A DNA stretch of 64,000 nt from an uncultured Eubacteriales bacterium (GCA_934433485.1 CAKRZR010000003.1:62001-126000), one strand, 5' to 3'. Counted from the stretch's first letter, positions 6,614 to 16,693 are shown. Numbers and translations: made by a program. Notes: a model not told the origin generated them from the letters alone.

Positions 6614-9193
6614 ATGGCATCGCTGGCGCAGGTGTATATCTTAGACATCCCATATGGTGCAGACAAGCCGTATACGTACTATTTCCACGCGCCTGTCGCA
6701 CCGGGTGACCTGGTCGAGGTTCCGTTCGGCAAAGGCAACCGAGTCATGACCGCCGTCGTTTTCACGGTGACGGAGGGTGAACCGGACGAAAAAACAAAAC
6801 CCATCGCCGGGATTTGCGTGGAAGGTCTGCTCTCCGCGGAAATGCTCGGCTTATGCCTTTTTATGAAGGAGTACACGCTGTGCACCTTCGGCGAGGCGGT
6901 GCGCGTCGTCACACCACAGGCAACACTTGCCAAGGTTGTGCAGTACTACCGGCTCGCGTCCCCGCTTTCGGAGACCGCCGAACAGTCGCTTTCCCTGCGC
7001 GCACAGCAGGTTTATCAGTTCATGCGCGGCAGGCGGCAGACCTCCCGACAGATGATCCGCGCGCAATTCCCCTTCGACTGCACCGCGGCGCTCGATTCCC
7101 TGCTCCGGGACGGCGTGATCGTCAAGGTCACGGAAACGCTGTCGCCAAGCGCCGGTAAAACGCACGCTTATTACGCGCCGTCCGAGGATTGCCAACGTGC
7201 GGTCGCGGAAACGGATGTGGATTCGGTGTTGGCGTCCATACGCGGCGAAAACCAGCGGCGGGTTTTGTCGATCCTGCTCTCCGACGAGGGGACAGACGGT
7301 TTCGATGCACCGTCCCTCGCCGAACGGTGCGGACTGACCGCGCAGAGCATCCAGAACGCATTGAAAGCACTGCTGGAACGCACCCTTGTCGTGAAGCGCG
7401 AGGAGGTGGAATACCGCAATCCGTTCGCGCTGACGGAGCCTGTAACACCCGTGACGCCGCCGATCCTCTCGGAGGAACAGTCCGCAGCACTCGCGATCAT
7501 TTGTTCGCTATGCGACGCCGGCGTTCCGAAAGCGGCGCTGCTGCACGGTGTGACCGGCTCCGGCAAAACAAACGTCATGCTTGCCGCCATCGATCACGTA
7601 CTGTCCGGCGGTCGCGGCGTGATCTGTCTCGTACCGGAGATTGCGCTGACGCCGCAGACGGTCTCGATTTATCGCGCGCGCTTCGGGGACCGGATCGCCG
7701 TGATCCACTCGGGACTTTCAGGCGGTGAACGGCTGGACGCGTGGCGGCGGATCCGAGAAGGCGAAGCGGACGTCGTCATCGGCACACGCTCTGCCGTGTT
7801 CGCACCGGTTCCCCATCTCGGCATGATCCTCATCGACGAGGAACACGAATACACCTACAAATCTGAAACAAACCCGAAATACGCCGCCCACGACATCGCC
7901 CGGTACCGCTGCGGTCACCACAGCGCCATGATGCTGCTTGCGTCCGCGACCCCCTCGCTTTTGTCGTATTACAAGGCGCAGAGCGGTATTTACACACTCA
8001 TTTCCCTGACCAAACGATACGGAAACGCGCGTCTGCCATCTGTCACCATCTGCGATATGCGCGGAGAATCGCCGTCCAATCCGGTCAGCTCAGTACTGGC
8101 GGAGCGGCTTCTCACGGACAAGGCGGCTGGCAACCAGTCGATTCTCTTTCTGAACCGGCGCGGGTACCACAAATTCGTCTCCTGCCGGGCGTGCGGTCGT
8201 TCCATTCAGTGCCCGAACTGCTCCGTCTCCATGACATACCACGCAAACGGGCACAGCGCGCATTCCGCCACGGACGCGGACGGCTATCTTGCGGAAAAGA
8301 GGCAGGGCGGATATCTCGTCTGCCATATGTGCGGCTATCGGACAGCGGTACCCGACAAATGCCCGGTCTGCGGCAGGGACAAATTCCTGTTCATGGGCTG
8401 CGGCACGCAAAAGGCGGAAGACGACATCGCGTCCCTGTTCCCGGAATTGCGCATTGTGCGGATGGATCTCGACACCACGCGCGGTAAATTCTCCCATGAA
8501 GCGCTGCTGCAGAAATTCCGCTCCGGCGAGGCGGATGTTCTGCTCGGCACGCAAATGGTGACCAAGGGTCACGATTTCCCACGCGTAGCGACGGTAGGCA
8601 TTCTGAACGCGGACGGCGCGCTGCTCGTTGACGACTATCGGGCGAACGAACGCACATTTGCCCTTTTGACCCAGGTGATTGGACGGGCTGGTCGCGGAAA
8701 TGTACCGGGACAGGCGATCATCCAGACGTGGAATCCGGACAACGAGGTGCTCCATCTCGCGGCACGGCAGGACTACCGCAAATTCTACGAGGGCGAGATC
8801 AAGCTCCGCAAGGCGCTGTGCTTCCCCCCGTTCTGCGACATCGCGGTGCTGACCGTCTCCGGCTACGACGAGGGATTTCTCAACCGGATCATGGTGCGGC
8901 TCAGGGAGGTGCTCATCACATATCTCGGCGACGAATTTCGGGATGTGCCGCTGGTGCTCTACGGACCGTTTGAAGCGCCGGTCTATCGCGTGCAAAACGT
9001 CTATCGGATGCGCTTTGTCTTGAAATGCCGACTGAACAAACGCACGCGCGCCTTTTTCGACCGTCTGCTGTGCGAATTCGGCAAGCCGTCCTCCACGCTT
9101 TTACGCGACAGCACCGGAGACGCACCGCGTATGCCAGGCTGGAAAGACAGGCAGGTACACCTCTCTGTGGATCTCAACCCGACGACGATCTGA
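6614..9193 (+). CDS. priA: Primosomal protein N', replication restart helicase PriA
   Basis: This 859-residue 3'-5' DNA helicase reloads the replisome at stalled forks. Visible parts are the N-terminal DNA-binding domain (IPYGADKPYTYYF), the Walker A motif GVTGSGKT at about 312-319, the DEEH box in LIDEEHEYTYK at about 408, and VIGTRSAVF. A zinc-binding region (about 520-600) has the pairs CRAC, CPNC, CHMC and CPVC. Next come GTQMVTKGHDFP and QVIGRAGRG. An insertion of about 20 residues (from NGHSAHSATDADG) separates the second and third cysteine pairs. AGGAGG-like ribosome site at 6602-6606. Confidence 0.97.
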   Translation: MASLAQVYILDIPYGADKPYTYYFHAPVAPGDLVEVPFGKGNRVMTAVVFTVTEGEPDEKTKPIAGICVEGLLSAEMLGLCLFMKEYTLCTFGEAVRVVTPQATLAKVVQYYRLASPLSETAEQSLSLRAQQVYQFMRGRRQTSRQMIRAQFPFDCTAALDSLLRDGVIVKVTETLSPSAGKTHAYYAPSEDCQRAVAETDVDSVLASIRGENQRRVLSILLSDEGTDGFDAPSLAERCGLTAQSIQNALKALLERTLVVKREEVEYRNPFALTEPVTPVTPPILSEEQSAALAIICSLCDAGVPKAALLHGVTGSGKTNVMLAAIDHVLSGGRGVICLVPEIALTPQTVSIYRARFGDRIAVIHSGLSGGERLDAWRRIREGEADVVIGTRSAVFAPVPHLGMILIDEEHEYTYKSETNPKYAAHDIARYRCGHHSAMMLLASATPSLLSYYKAQSGIYTLISLTKRYGNARLPSVTICDMRGESPSNPVSSVLAERLLTDKAAGNQSILFLNRRGYHKFVSCRACGRSIQCPNCSVSMTYHANGHSAHSATDADGYLAEKRQGGYLVCHMCGYRTAVPDKCPVCGRDKFLFMGCGTQKAEDDIASLFPELRIVRMDLDTTRGKFSHEALLQKFRSGEADVLLGTQMVTKGHDFPRVATVGILNADGALLVDDYRANERTFALLTQVIGRAGRGNVPGQAIIQTWNPDNEVLHLAARQDYRKFYEGEIKLRKALCFPPFCDIAVLTVSGYDEGFLNRIMVRLREVLITYLGDEFRDVPLVLYGPFEAPVYRVQNVYRMRFVLKCRLNKRTRAFFDRLLCEFGKPSSTLLRDSTGDAPRMPGWKDRQVHLSVDLNPTTI

Positions 9194-9286
9194 GGATTGC
9201 GCACGGTTTTTGCAATCCGCGACTATACATACTTTACAACAGATAGAAAGGACGCGTCCGGCATTTTGTCCGGCGCGGATAACGAT

Positions 9287-9769
9287 ATGGCGATACGCAA
9301 CATTGTAAAAGAAGGCGACCCGATCTTACGGAAAATCTGCCGTCCGGTCACGGAGATCACCCCACGGATCCGGCAGCTCGCCGAGGATATGGAGGAAACG
9401 CTTTATGAAGCGAACGGCGTAGGACTCGCGGCGCCGCAGGTCGGGATTCTCCGGCGTATGGTGCTGGTCGAGGTGGACGATGTGCTGTACTGCCTCATCA
9501 ACCCGGAGATCATCGAAAGCGAGGGCGAACAGGAGGATCTGGAGGGCTGCCTCTCCGTACCGGAGGTCTGGGGCATCACACACCGGCCGAAAAAGGTGAC
9601 GGTACGCGCGCTCGACTTAAACGGCGAGGAGATCACCGTGACCGGGGAGGATCTCGGCGCGCGCGCTCTCTGCCATGAGATCGATCACCTGGACGGTCAC
9701 CTCTTCACCGACCGCGCCGTTCACATTCTCACGCCTGAGGAAGTGGAAGAGCATTTCGGCAAGAACTGA
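9287..9769 (+). CDS. def: Peptide deformylase
   Basis: Removes the formyl group from the initiator methionine of nascent proteins. The 160-residue protein has all three family motifs: GVGLAAPQVG, EGCLSVP and HEIDHLDG (the last with the metal-binding histidines and catalytic Glu). I chose ATG 9287 (MAIRNIVKEGDPILRK), which is the normal N terminus, although the frame is open from 9197. The nearest good ribosome site (GAAAGGA, 9247-9253) is ~35 nt upstream, so initiation here may be weak or an earlier non-ATG start may be used. It is followed directly by fmt. Confidence 0.95.
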   Translation: MAIRNIVKEGDPILRKICRPVTEITPRIRQLAEDMEETLYEANGVGLAAPQVGILRRMVLVEVDDVLYCLINPEIIESEGEQEDLEGCLSVPEVWGITHRPKKVTVRALDLNGEEITVTGEDLGARALCHEIDHLDGHLFTDRAVHILTPEEVEEHFGKN

Positions 9770-9779
9770 GGTGGGCTCT

Positions 9780-10727
9780 ATGCGTATTGTATTTATGGGA
9801 ACGCCGAAGCTGGCAAAGGTCTGCCTGGAAGCCGTGCTGCGCCATCCGGCGGCAGAGGTCGTCGGCGTATTTACGCAGGTGGACAAGCCGAAGGGGCGCG
9901 GAATGAAGATGATCCCTTCTCCGGTCAAGGAGCTGGCATTGGAACGCGGCATCCCGGTCTATCAACCGACGACGTTCAAAAACGGGGCTTGTCTCGATCT
10001 ATTAAAAGAGCTGGATCCGGAGGTCATCATCGTGGCGGCGTATGGGAAGATCCTGCCACAGTATGTGCTTGATTTTCCGAAATACGGCTGTATGAACGCG
10101 CATGGCTCGCTTTTGCCGAAGTATCGCGGCGCGTCTCCGATCCAGCGTGCAATCATGGACGGCGAGACGGAAACCGGGATCACCGCGATGCGCATGGACG
10201 CCGGCATCGACACGGGAGACATGTACTTCACATATCCCTGCCCGATCGCCCCGGAGGATGATTTTGGCACGGTACACGACCGGCTGGCGGTTCTCGCGGG
10301 GGAAGCGATGTGCCGTGTGATCGACGCGATCCTCGACGGAACGCTGGAATCCTACCGCAAAAAGCAGCCGGAGAAAGGTGCATCGTATGCCGCGAAGATC
10401 GAAAAGGAGGACACGATCCTCGATTTCACCCGCGGCGCACGGGAAATCTGGTGCCAGATCCGCGGTCTTTCTCCGATACCGGGCGGTCTGACGCACACGC
10501 CGGACGGAAAGCTCTTGAAATTCGTCGGCGTATCTGCGGAATGCGGCATGACCGGCGCAGACAGCGTACCCGGCACCGTGGTCGATCTCTCGCATGGCGT
10601 TACCGTAGTCTGCGGCGACGGCGGTACGGTCACGGCAACCTATGTGGTACCGGAGGGCAAAAGCAGAATGGCGGCAGCGGACTACATTCGCGGTCGCAAG
10701 CTCCATGTCGGCGACGTCCTGCGGTAA
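9780..10727 (+). CDS. fmt: Methionyl-tRNA formyltransferase
   Basis: Formylates initiator Met-tRNA with 10-formyl-THF. The 315-residue protein starts MRIVFMGTPKLAKVCLEAV, has the catalytic/folate region NAHGSLLPKYRGASPIQRAI (Asn, His) and the downstream Asp in GIDTGDMY. Its C-terminal OB-like domain ends GRKLHVGDVLR. Length is standard. The ribosome site GAGGTGG overlaps the def stop codon, so def and fmt are likely translationally coupled. Confidence 0.97.
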   Translation: MRIVFMGTPKLAKVCLEAVLRHPAAEVVGVFTQVDKPKGRGMKMIPSPVKELALERGIPVYQPTTFKNGACLDLLKELDPEVIIVAAYGKILPQYVLDFPKYGCMNAHGSLLPKYRGASPIQRAIMDGETETGITAMRMDAGIDTGDMYFTYPCPIAPEDDFGTVHDRLAVLAGEAMCRVIDAILDGTLESYRKKQPEKGASYAAKIEKEDTILDFTRGAREIWCQIRGLSPIPGGLTHTPDGKLLKFVGVSAECGMTGADSVPGTVVDLSHGVTVVCGDGGTVTATYVVPEGKSRMAAADYIRGRKLHVGDVLR

Positions 10728-10798
10728 TCAAAACAATTCCAAAATCACGACATTTCACGCTTCTGCTTCGGAAATTCTATAGGAAAGGGGCAGAAAAT

Positions 10799-11497
10799 AT
10801 GCCTTACTATTACGGATTTGATATGACCTACGTGGTCTTTGTGCTGCCCGCGCTGCTCTTCACGCTGATCGCGCAGGGGATGGTGCAGTCCACGTTTAGA
10901 AAATACGCGCGTGTCCCGTCGGATCGCGGCATGACCGGCTCGGACGCGGCACGGCTGGTGCTGGAGCAAAACGGCGTGACCGGCGTGCGGATCGCGTCCA
11001 CCTCCGGCAGTCTGACCGACCACTATGACCCGCGCGACAACACGATCTATCTTTCGCAAACGGTCTTTGACGTGCAATCGGCGGCGGCTGTCGGCGTGGC
11101 GGCACACGAAGCGGGGCACGCGGTACAGCATGCGGTCGGATACGTGCCGATCAAGATTCGTTCCGCGATCATACCGATCACCAATATCGGCTCCAATCTT
11201 GCCATGCCGCTTGTGATCGCCGGACTGATCTTCTCCTACTACCCCCTCGCGTATCTCGGCGTGATCTGCTTTGCTGCGTCCGTGGTCTTTCAGCTCGTGA
11301 CGCTGCCTGTGGAGTTCAACGCCAGTCGCCGCGCACTGCAAACGCTCCGTTCGTCCGGCATGGTATCGGAGTCCGGGCTGTCCGCCGCCGGTCATGTCCT
11401 GCGCGCCGCCGCTATGACCTATGTGGCCGCGCTTGCCGTAGCACTGGGGAACCTGCTCCGGCTGATCTCCCTTGCCAACCGCTCCAAGCGCGACTGA
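10799..11497 (+). CDS. Membrane-bound neutral zinc metallopeptidase
   Basis: The 232-residue protein belongs to the family of YugP-like zinc metallopeptidases (COG2738). It opens with YYYGFDMTYVVFVLPALLF, a membrane span. The segment YDPRDNTIYLSQTVF is followed by the HExxH motif AHEAGHAVQH at about residue 104. Three further hydrophobic spans follow, ending in a basic tail. GAAAGGGG precedes the ATG 10799. It lies between fmt and rsmB, where this family commonly occurs in Bacillota. Substrates are not known. Confidence 0.88.
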   Translation: MPYYYGFDMTYVVFVLPALLFTLIAQGMVQSTFRKYARVPSDRGMTGSDAARLVLEQNGVTGVRIASTSGSLTDHYDPRDNTIYLSQTVFDVQSAAAVGVAAHEAGHAVQHAVGYVPIKIRSAIIPITNIGSNLAMPLVIAGLIFSYYPLAYLGVICFAASVVFQLVTLPVEFNASRRALQTLRSSGMVSESGLSAAGHVLRAAAMTYVAALAVALGNLLRLISLANRSKRD

Positions 11498-11531
11498 CCC
11501 ATACAAACCATTCTATCTTTCGGGAGTCTCC

Positions 11532-12848
11532 ATGAACACGTCTACCTATTCTCCGCGCCGTCTCGCTTTGGATTCCCTTGTCGCCATTGAAGAAGCGGGA
11601 AAATACGCCAATCTGGAAATCGACGCGGTACTGCGGCGGCATCCATTGTCTCCGGCGGACAGCGCGCTGTACACCCGGCTCGTCTACGGTGTTACGGAAA
11701 AGCGGATCACCCTCGATTTCGTGATCGACACGTACGCCAGAGAAACGAAAGCGGCATCGCTCGATCCCTATGTACGCACAGCGCTCCGTCTCGGACTCTA
11801 TCAGCTCGCGTTCTGCGATCGGATTCCCGCGCATGCCGCGGTTTCGGAAACGGTGGATCTGGCGGCACGAGCAAAAAAGGGCTTTGTCAACGCCGTTCTG
11901 CGCAGCTTTCTGCGGGACAACTGCGTGATCCGCTACCCGGACCCGGCTGTGGATCCGGTGTTCTACGCAAGTGTGCGCTATTCTCTGCCGTGCGATCTGA
12001 TCCGGATGTTTGCCGATTCCTATGGAATGGAAACCGCGGAGGCGATCGCGGCATATACGGAGACCTCTCCCGCCATAGCGCTCCGATGCAACACACTACG
12101 GCTGACGGAAGCGGCGCTTGCCCATCGTGTCGGCGGAAAACCGCTCTCTCTGCCCGGTATGGTGGAAGCACCCGCCATTGATGATACGGTGCGCACCTGT
12201 CTCGCGGACGGCGACTGCTTTGTGGAGGATCCGGCGTCGCGGCTGTGCACCTGTGTGGTCGGCGCGCGTCCCGGAGAAAAAATCGCGGACACCTGCGCGT
12301 GTCCCGGCGGCAAGAGCTTTTCCATGGCGCTCGATATGGCGGACAACGGAGAGCTCTACGCCTTTGATTTGCACGAGAACAAGCTGTCCCTTGTGACACG
12401 GACGGCTGCGAAAATGGGGTTGTCCTGCATCCGCACGGAAAAGCGGGACGCCCGAGAACCTGCACGCGCCCTCATCGGAAATATGGATCGGGTGCTGTGC
12501 GACGCGCCGTGCTCCGGACTTGGGGTACTGGCAAAAAAGCCGGACATCCGTTATAAATCCATGGACGGAATCGAGCGGCTGCCGGAGGTTCAACGGGCGG
12601 TCATCAACGGTGCCAGTCGGTATGTGAAACCGGGCGGTGTGCTTGTGTATTCCACCTGTACGCTGCGCCGGGCGGAAAACGAGGATGTGGTAGCGGATTT
12701 TATTGAAAACCACGGCAATTTCACCTTAGAACCGTTCGCGGTCGGCGACTACCGCACAGACAGCGGTATGCTGACGCTTTTTCCGCACATCCACCACACC
12801 GACGGCTTCTTCATCGCAAAGCTGCGGCGGGATGCCCGGATGCGGTGA
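11532..12848 (+). CDS. rsmB: 16S rRNA m5C967 methyltransferase RsmB
   Basis: The 438-residue protein has an N-terminal NusB-like RNA-binding domain (about 1-150, RRLALDSLVAIE, DPYVRTALRLGLYQL, VNAVLRSFLRD) and a C-terminal Rossmann methyltransferase. SAM-binding is shown by DTCACPGGKSF, and the catalytic cysteines by DAPCSGLGVLAKKPDIRYK and YSTCTL. It modifies cytosine 967 of 16S rRNA. The start at 11532 is 5 nt after CGGGAG. The frame is open upstream into the previous gene, but that part is not family sequence. Confidence 0.95.
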   Translation: MNTSTYSPRRLALDSLVAIEEAGKYANLEIDAVLRRHPLSPADSALYTRLVYGVTEKRITLDFVIDTYARETKAASLDPYVRTALRLGLYQLAFCDRIPAHAAVSETVDLAARAKKGFVNAVLRSFLRDNCVIRYPDPAVDPVFYASVRYSLPCDLIRMFADSYGMETAEAIAAYTETSPAIALRCNTLRLTEAALAHRVGGKPLSLPGMVEAPAIDDTVRTCLADGDCFVEDPASRLCTCVVGARPGEKIADTCACPGGKSFSMALDMADNGELYAFDLHENKLSLVTRTAAKMGLSCIRTEKRDAREPARALIGNMDRVLCDAPCSGLGVLAKKPDIRYKSMDGIERLPEVQRAVINGASRYVKPGGVLVYSTCTLRRAENEDVVADFIENHGNFTLEPFAVGDYRTDSGMLTLFPHIHHTDGFFIAKLRRDARMR

Positions 12849-12866
12849 CACGAAAATCAGAAAACA

Positions 12867-13973
12867 ATGGAAAATAGATATACAGTAGACAATACACCCG
12901 CGCTGCCGGATCTCTTCTCGATGACGCCGGAGGAAGTGACTGCCCTCGTTGTGTCGCTGGGAGAACCGAAATACCGCGCCGGGCAGCTCTATTCGTGGCT
13001 GGCAAAGGGCGCGTCCTTGGCGGAGATGACGAATTTGCCCGCGGCGTTTCGCCAAAAAATCGCGGAGAATACCGCGTGGTACCTACCGCAGATCGTAGAA
13101 AAGCACGTATCGGCGGAGGACGGCACGGTCAAATATCTCCTGTCCCTCCACGACGGCGAATGTGTGGAATGCGTTTTCATGCGCTATCACCATGGCAACA
13201 CGCTCTGCGTATCGTCACAGGCTGGCTGTCGGATGGGCTGCAAATTCTGCGCGTCCACACTGAACGGACAGGTGCGCAGTCTCCATCCGTCGGAGATTCT
13301 CGGACAGGTGATCCTTGCCTCCCGCGATACAGGCGAACGTGTGGACGGCGTGGTGCTTATGGGCATTGGCGAACCACTGGACAATTATGACAACGTGATC
13401 CGCTTTCTCCGTTTGGTCAGTCTGCCGGATGGCTGCGGAATCGGACTGCGCCACATCTCCCTCTCGACCTGCGGCATTGTCCCGCATATTTACGATCTCG
13501 CAAACGAGGGACTGCCTGTCACGCTGTCGGTTTCGCTGCACGCCGCCGATGACGTAACCAGAAGCGCCCTCATGCCAATCAACCAGAAATACCCGATCGC
13601 ACAGCTGCTTGCCGCGTGCCGCCACTATTTCGCAAAAACGGGGCGTCGCGTATCGTTCGAATACACGCTCATCGCCGGCAAAAATGACACGCCGGAACAG
13701 GCGCGCCATCTTGCGAATGTGCTCAAACGGGGTATGCGCTGTCCGTGCCATGTAAACCTCATTCCCTTAAATCCCGTAGCGGAAACAGGACTGTCCCGAC
13801 CGGGCAGACAAGGCGCGGAGGTCTTTCGCAAGACCTTAGAGGACTGCGGCGTCAACGCGACCATCCGCAGGCATCTCGGCGGGGACATCGACGCGTCGTG
13901 CGGACAGCTTCGTCTGCGCAGAAAAGCCGCGATGGCGGAAAACGCACCGGCTGTGGAACATACTATCGAATAA
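12867..13973 (+). CDS. rlmN: Dual-specificity RNA methyltransferase RlmN
   Basis: Radical SAM enzyme that methylates C2 of adenosine 2503 in 23S rRNA and A37 of some tRNAs. The 368-residue protein has the CxxxCxxC cluster in SQAGCRMGCKFCAST at about residue 115, the motif GIGEPLDNYDNV, SLHAADD, and the C-terminal catalytic Cys in DIDASCGQL. It starts 18 nt after rsmB; a strong ribosome site is not visible. Confidence 0.96.
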   Translation: MENRYTVDNTPALPDLFSMTPEEVTALVVSLGEPKYRAGQLYSWLAKGASLAEMTNLPAAFRQKIAENTAWYLPQIVEKHVSAEDGTVKYLLSLHDGECVECVFMRYHHGNTLCVSSQAGCRMGCKFCASTLNGQVRSLHPSEILGQVILASRDTGERVDGVVLMGIGEPLDNYDNVIRFLRLVSLPDGCGIGLRHISLSTCGIVPHIYDLANEGLPVTLSVSLHAADDVTRSALMPINQKYPIAQLLAACRHYFAKTGRRVSFEYTLIAGKNDTPEQARHLANVLKRGMRCPCHVNLIPLNPVAETGLSRPGRQGAEVFRKTLEDCGVNATIRRHLGGDIDASCGQLRLRRKAAMAENAPAVEHTIE

Positions 13974-14009
13974 TAACGTCCAATCATACGATATAGGAGT
14001 AAGACGCAT

Positions 14010-14777
14010 ATGTATTTTTACGGAAAAACAGACGTCGGTATGCGGCGTAGTGTGAATCAGGACAATTTTATGGTACGCGCCTTTGACGACATGGTACTGG
14101 CTGCCGTGGTCTGCGACGGTATGGGCGGTGCGAACGGCGGCAATGTGGCAAGCAGTATGGCGACCCGCTCCTTCATGCAGGTCATCAGTGCCCGTGAAGC
14201 GGAGTTTCCCCTGTTTTCCGGCATGAGCGAGGAAGAAATCAACGACATGCTGGTGGAAGCGTCCGTGGAAGCGAACCGCACCGTTTATCGCAAAAGCAGT
14301 GTAGACGAAGCGCTCGCCGGCATGGGTACGACCCTGGTCGGCTGTCTCGTGCTGCCCGATATGATCTATGCCATCAACGTGGGAGACAGCCGGATGTATG
14401 TGACGCACAGCACCGGCATCCGGCAGATCACGCACGATCACTCCATGGTCCAGTACCTTGTGGACATCGGTCAGCTCACCCCGGAGGAAGCGCGCCATTC
14501 CCGCCACAAGAACATCATCACCCGCGCGGTCGGCACCGAACGTACCGTGAACGCGGATGTGTTTATGCTCCCGCGCGCCGACGCCTGTGGGGAATATATC
14601 ATCCTCTGCTCCGACGGATTGACAAACCATGTGGAGCCGGAGGAGATCGGATGCATTGTGGGAAAGTGCAGCCACGAGGACGGCGATTCTCTCGCCGCGG
14701 CATGTGAAGCCCTCATTCGCGCGGCAAACGACGACGGCGGCAGCGACAACATCACGGCGGTCATCATCGCGGTCTGA
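14010..14777 (+). CDS. prpC: PP2C-family serine/threonine protein phosphatase
   Basis: The 255-residue protein contains metal-binding motifs of PPM phosphatases: DVGMRRSVNQDNF, VVCDGMGGANGG, MGTTLVG, NVGDSRMYV, DHSMVQYLV and the final GGSDNITAVII. It would dephosphorylate targets of the neighbouring PrkC kinase, which control cell wall metabolism and spore germination in Bacillus. A TAGGAG ribosome site precedes the ATG. The phosphatase-then-kinase order is the usual one. Confidence 0.96.
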   Translation: MYFYGKTDVGMRRSVNQDNFMVRAFDDMVLAAVVCDGMGGANGGNVASSMATRSFMQVISAREAEFPLFSGMSEEEINDMLVEASVEANRTVYRKSSVDEALAGMGTTLVGCLVLPDMIYAINVGDSRMYVTHSTGIRQITHDHSMVQYLVDIGQLTPEEARHSRHKNIITRAVGTERTVNADVFMLPRADACGEYIILCSDGLTNHVEPEEIGCIVGKCSHEDGDSLAAACEALIRAANDDGGSDNITAVIIAV

Positions 14778-14872
14778 GAGCGCTCCCTGCAGCGGAATCC
14801 GCCCTCGACCTCCCCGTGCCGGCATGTATCCGCACGTTCCGGACACGGTAACTCACCGAAAGGTACTACAGT

Positions 14873-16693
14873 ATGGATAATTACGAAAAATACGTCGGTC
14901 AGATCTTCGACAACCGTTACCGGATCGAACGGGTCATCGGCATCGGCGGCATGGCGATCGTGTTCAAGGCGACGGATCTGCTTATGCGCCGTGTGGTCGC
15001 CGTAAAGATTCTGAAGGACGAGATTGCCGGGGACGAACCGTCCGTCAAGCGGTTCATCAACGAGTATAAGGCGATTGCGATGCTGTCCCATCCGAACATC
15101 GTGAACATCTACGACGTATCCGTGCGCGAGAACATCAAGTACATCGTCATGGAATACGTGGACGGCATCACGCTCAAAAATTATATGCGCCACCGGGAAG
15201 TGCTGAATCTGCGCGAGATCGTCAGCTACACAACCCAGATCCTGCGCGCCCTCGACCACGCCCACAAAAAAGGGATCATCCACCGGGACATCAAACCGCA
15301 GAACATCATGCTCCTCAAAAACGGGATCATCAAGGTGATGGACTTCGGTATCGCCAAGCTCCCGAACGCGGAGACCGTCACCTTGACCGACAAAGCCATC
15401 GGCACCGTATACTACATCAGTCCGGAGCAGGTGGAAGGCGGTCAGATCGACTCCCGCAGCGACTTATACTCCCTCGGCGTAATGCTGTACGAAATGGCGA
15501 CAGGTCAGCTCCCGTTTACCGCAGATACACCGGTTTCCGTCGCGCTGATGCAGGTCAACGAAACGGCAGTGCCGCCGCGCGAGATCAATCCGCAGATCCC
15601 GGTGGGTCTGGAGCAGATTATCTGCCGCGCGATGGAGAAAAATCCCGACGAACGGTACCAGAGCGCGGAGGAAATGCTCGCGCATATCCAAAAGCTCCGC
15701 GAAAATCCGCACGTCGTGTTCCGGGAAAACAGCCGTGCCGTCAAAAAAGCGGGAAACGGCGCGAAAAAGGTCAAAAAAGGCAGCCGCACCATGTTCCCGA
15801 TCATCATGGGTGTGACCATGGCGTTTCTCATCGTAGCTGGTATCAGCGTATATTATATCGTAGACAAGCTGTTCATCAACAGTCCTGCAAACAACTACCA
15901 GACCATCTCCGTGCAGGACTTTGTCGGCAATATGTACACGGACGAGCTGCAGAACTTCCTCGCCGGATCGATGCAGTATACCCTCGGCAACGTGTCCTAC
16001 AAGTACAGCGACAGCATTCCCGAGGGACAGATCATGGACCAGACGCCGAAAGCGGGTGAATCCAAGAAGATACTGGCAGGAAAACAGAAATGCGCCGTAT
16101 CCCTTGTTATCTCCAAGGGTACGGAAACGGTCGTTTTGGAGGATTACACAGTGCGCGATTACCGGGAAGCGGACGCGGCGCTGCGTAAGCTCGGGCTCAA
16201 ATGCGAGACGGAGCAGGTAGCAAGCGAATGTTACGCCGTAGGCTACGTGGTGAAAACGGAACCTGCCGCCGGCACGGTTCTGAACATCGGCGACACCGTC
16301 AAGCTCTATGTCAGCCAGGGTAGCCAGAACCAGATGGTGATGGTACCGGCATTCTCCGGGCTTTCCGAAGCAGAGGCGCTGGTCAAGCTGATCGAAAACG
16401 ATCTCCGTCCGGGCAAGGTCACGTATCGGCAGTCGAGTCAGGCAGCCGGCACCGTCATTGAGCAAAGCGCGGACGCGTACAAGGAGATCGTGAAATACGC
16501 GAAAATCGACTTTGTGGTCAGTGGCGGCTCCTACTACACCGGCGACGGCACGGTCGCTCCGTCTCCCTACGAGTATCTGTCGAAGGAAACGGAGACCACA
16601 CCCGCGGAAACCGAGCCGGAAGAAACCGCCCCCTACGGTTTTGGCGACGAAACAGACGACAGCGGTGGCGTGTATCCGCCCTATTCCCGCTGA
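14873..16693 (+). CDS. prkC: Serine/threonine protein kinase with PASTA domains (PrkC/Stk1)
   Basis: This 606-residue membrane kinase has an N-terminal Hanks-type kinase domain (about 10-275: IGIGGMAIVFKATD, VAVKILK, HRDIKPQN at about 140, DFGIAK, GTVYYISPEQ). A Lys-rich juxtamembrane part is followed by one transmembrane span (about 306-328) and then three PASTA repeats outside (about 345-560) that sense muropeptides or lipid II. The tail is a Thr/Glu/Pro linker. The family controls growth, wall synthesis and germination. It follows its phosphatase by 95 nt. Confidence 0.95.
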   Translation: MDNYEKYVGQIFDNRYRIERVIGIGGMAIVFKATDLLMRRVVAVKILKDEIAGDEPSVKRFINEYKAIAMLSHPNIVNIYDVSVRENIKYIVMEYVDGITLKNYMRHREVLNLREIVSYTTQILRALDHAHKKGIIHRDIKPQNIMLLKNGIIKVMDFGIAKLPNAETVTLTDKAIGTVYYISPEQVEGGQIDSRSDLYSLGVMLYEMATGQLPFTADTPVSVALMQVNETAVPPREINPQIPVGLEQIICRAMEKNPDERYQSAEEMLAHIQKLRENPHVVFRENSRAVKKAGNGAKKVKKGSRTMFPIIMGVTMAFLIVAGISVYYIVDKLFINSPANNYQTISVQDFVGNMYTDELQNFLAGSMQYTLGNVSYKYSDSIPEGQIMDQTPKAGESKKILAGKQKCAVSLVISKGTETVVLEDYTVRDYREADAALRKLGLKCETEQVASECYAVGYVVKTEPAAGTVLNIGDTVKLYVSQGSQNQMVMVPAFSGLSEAEALVKLIENDLRPGKVTYRQSSQAAGTVIEQSADAYKEIVKYAKIDFVVSGGSYYTGDGTVAPSPYEYLSKETETTPAETEPEETAPYGFGDETDDSGGVYPPYSR

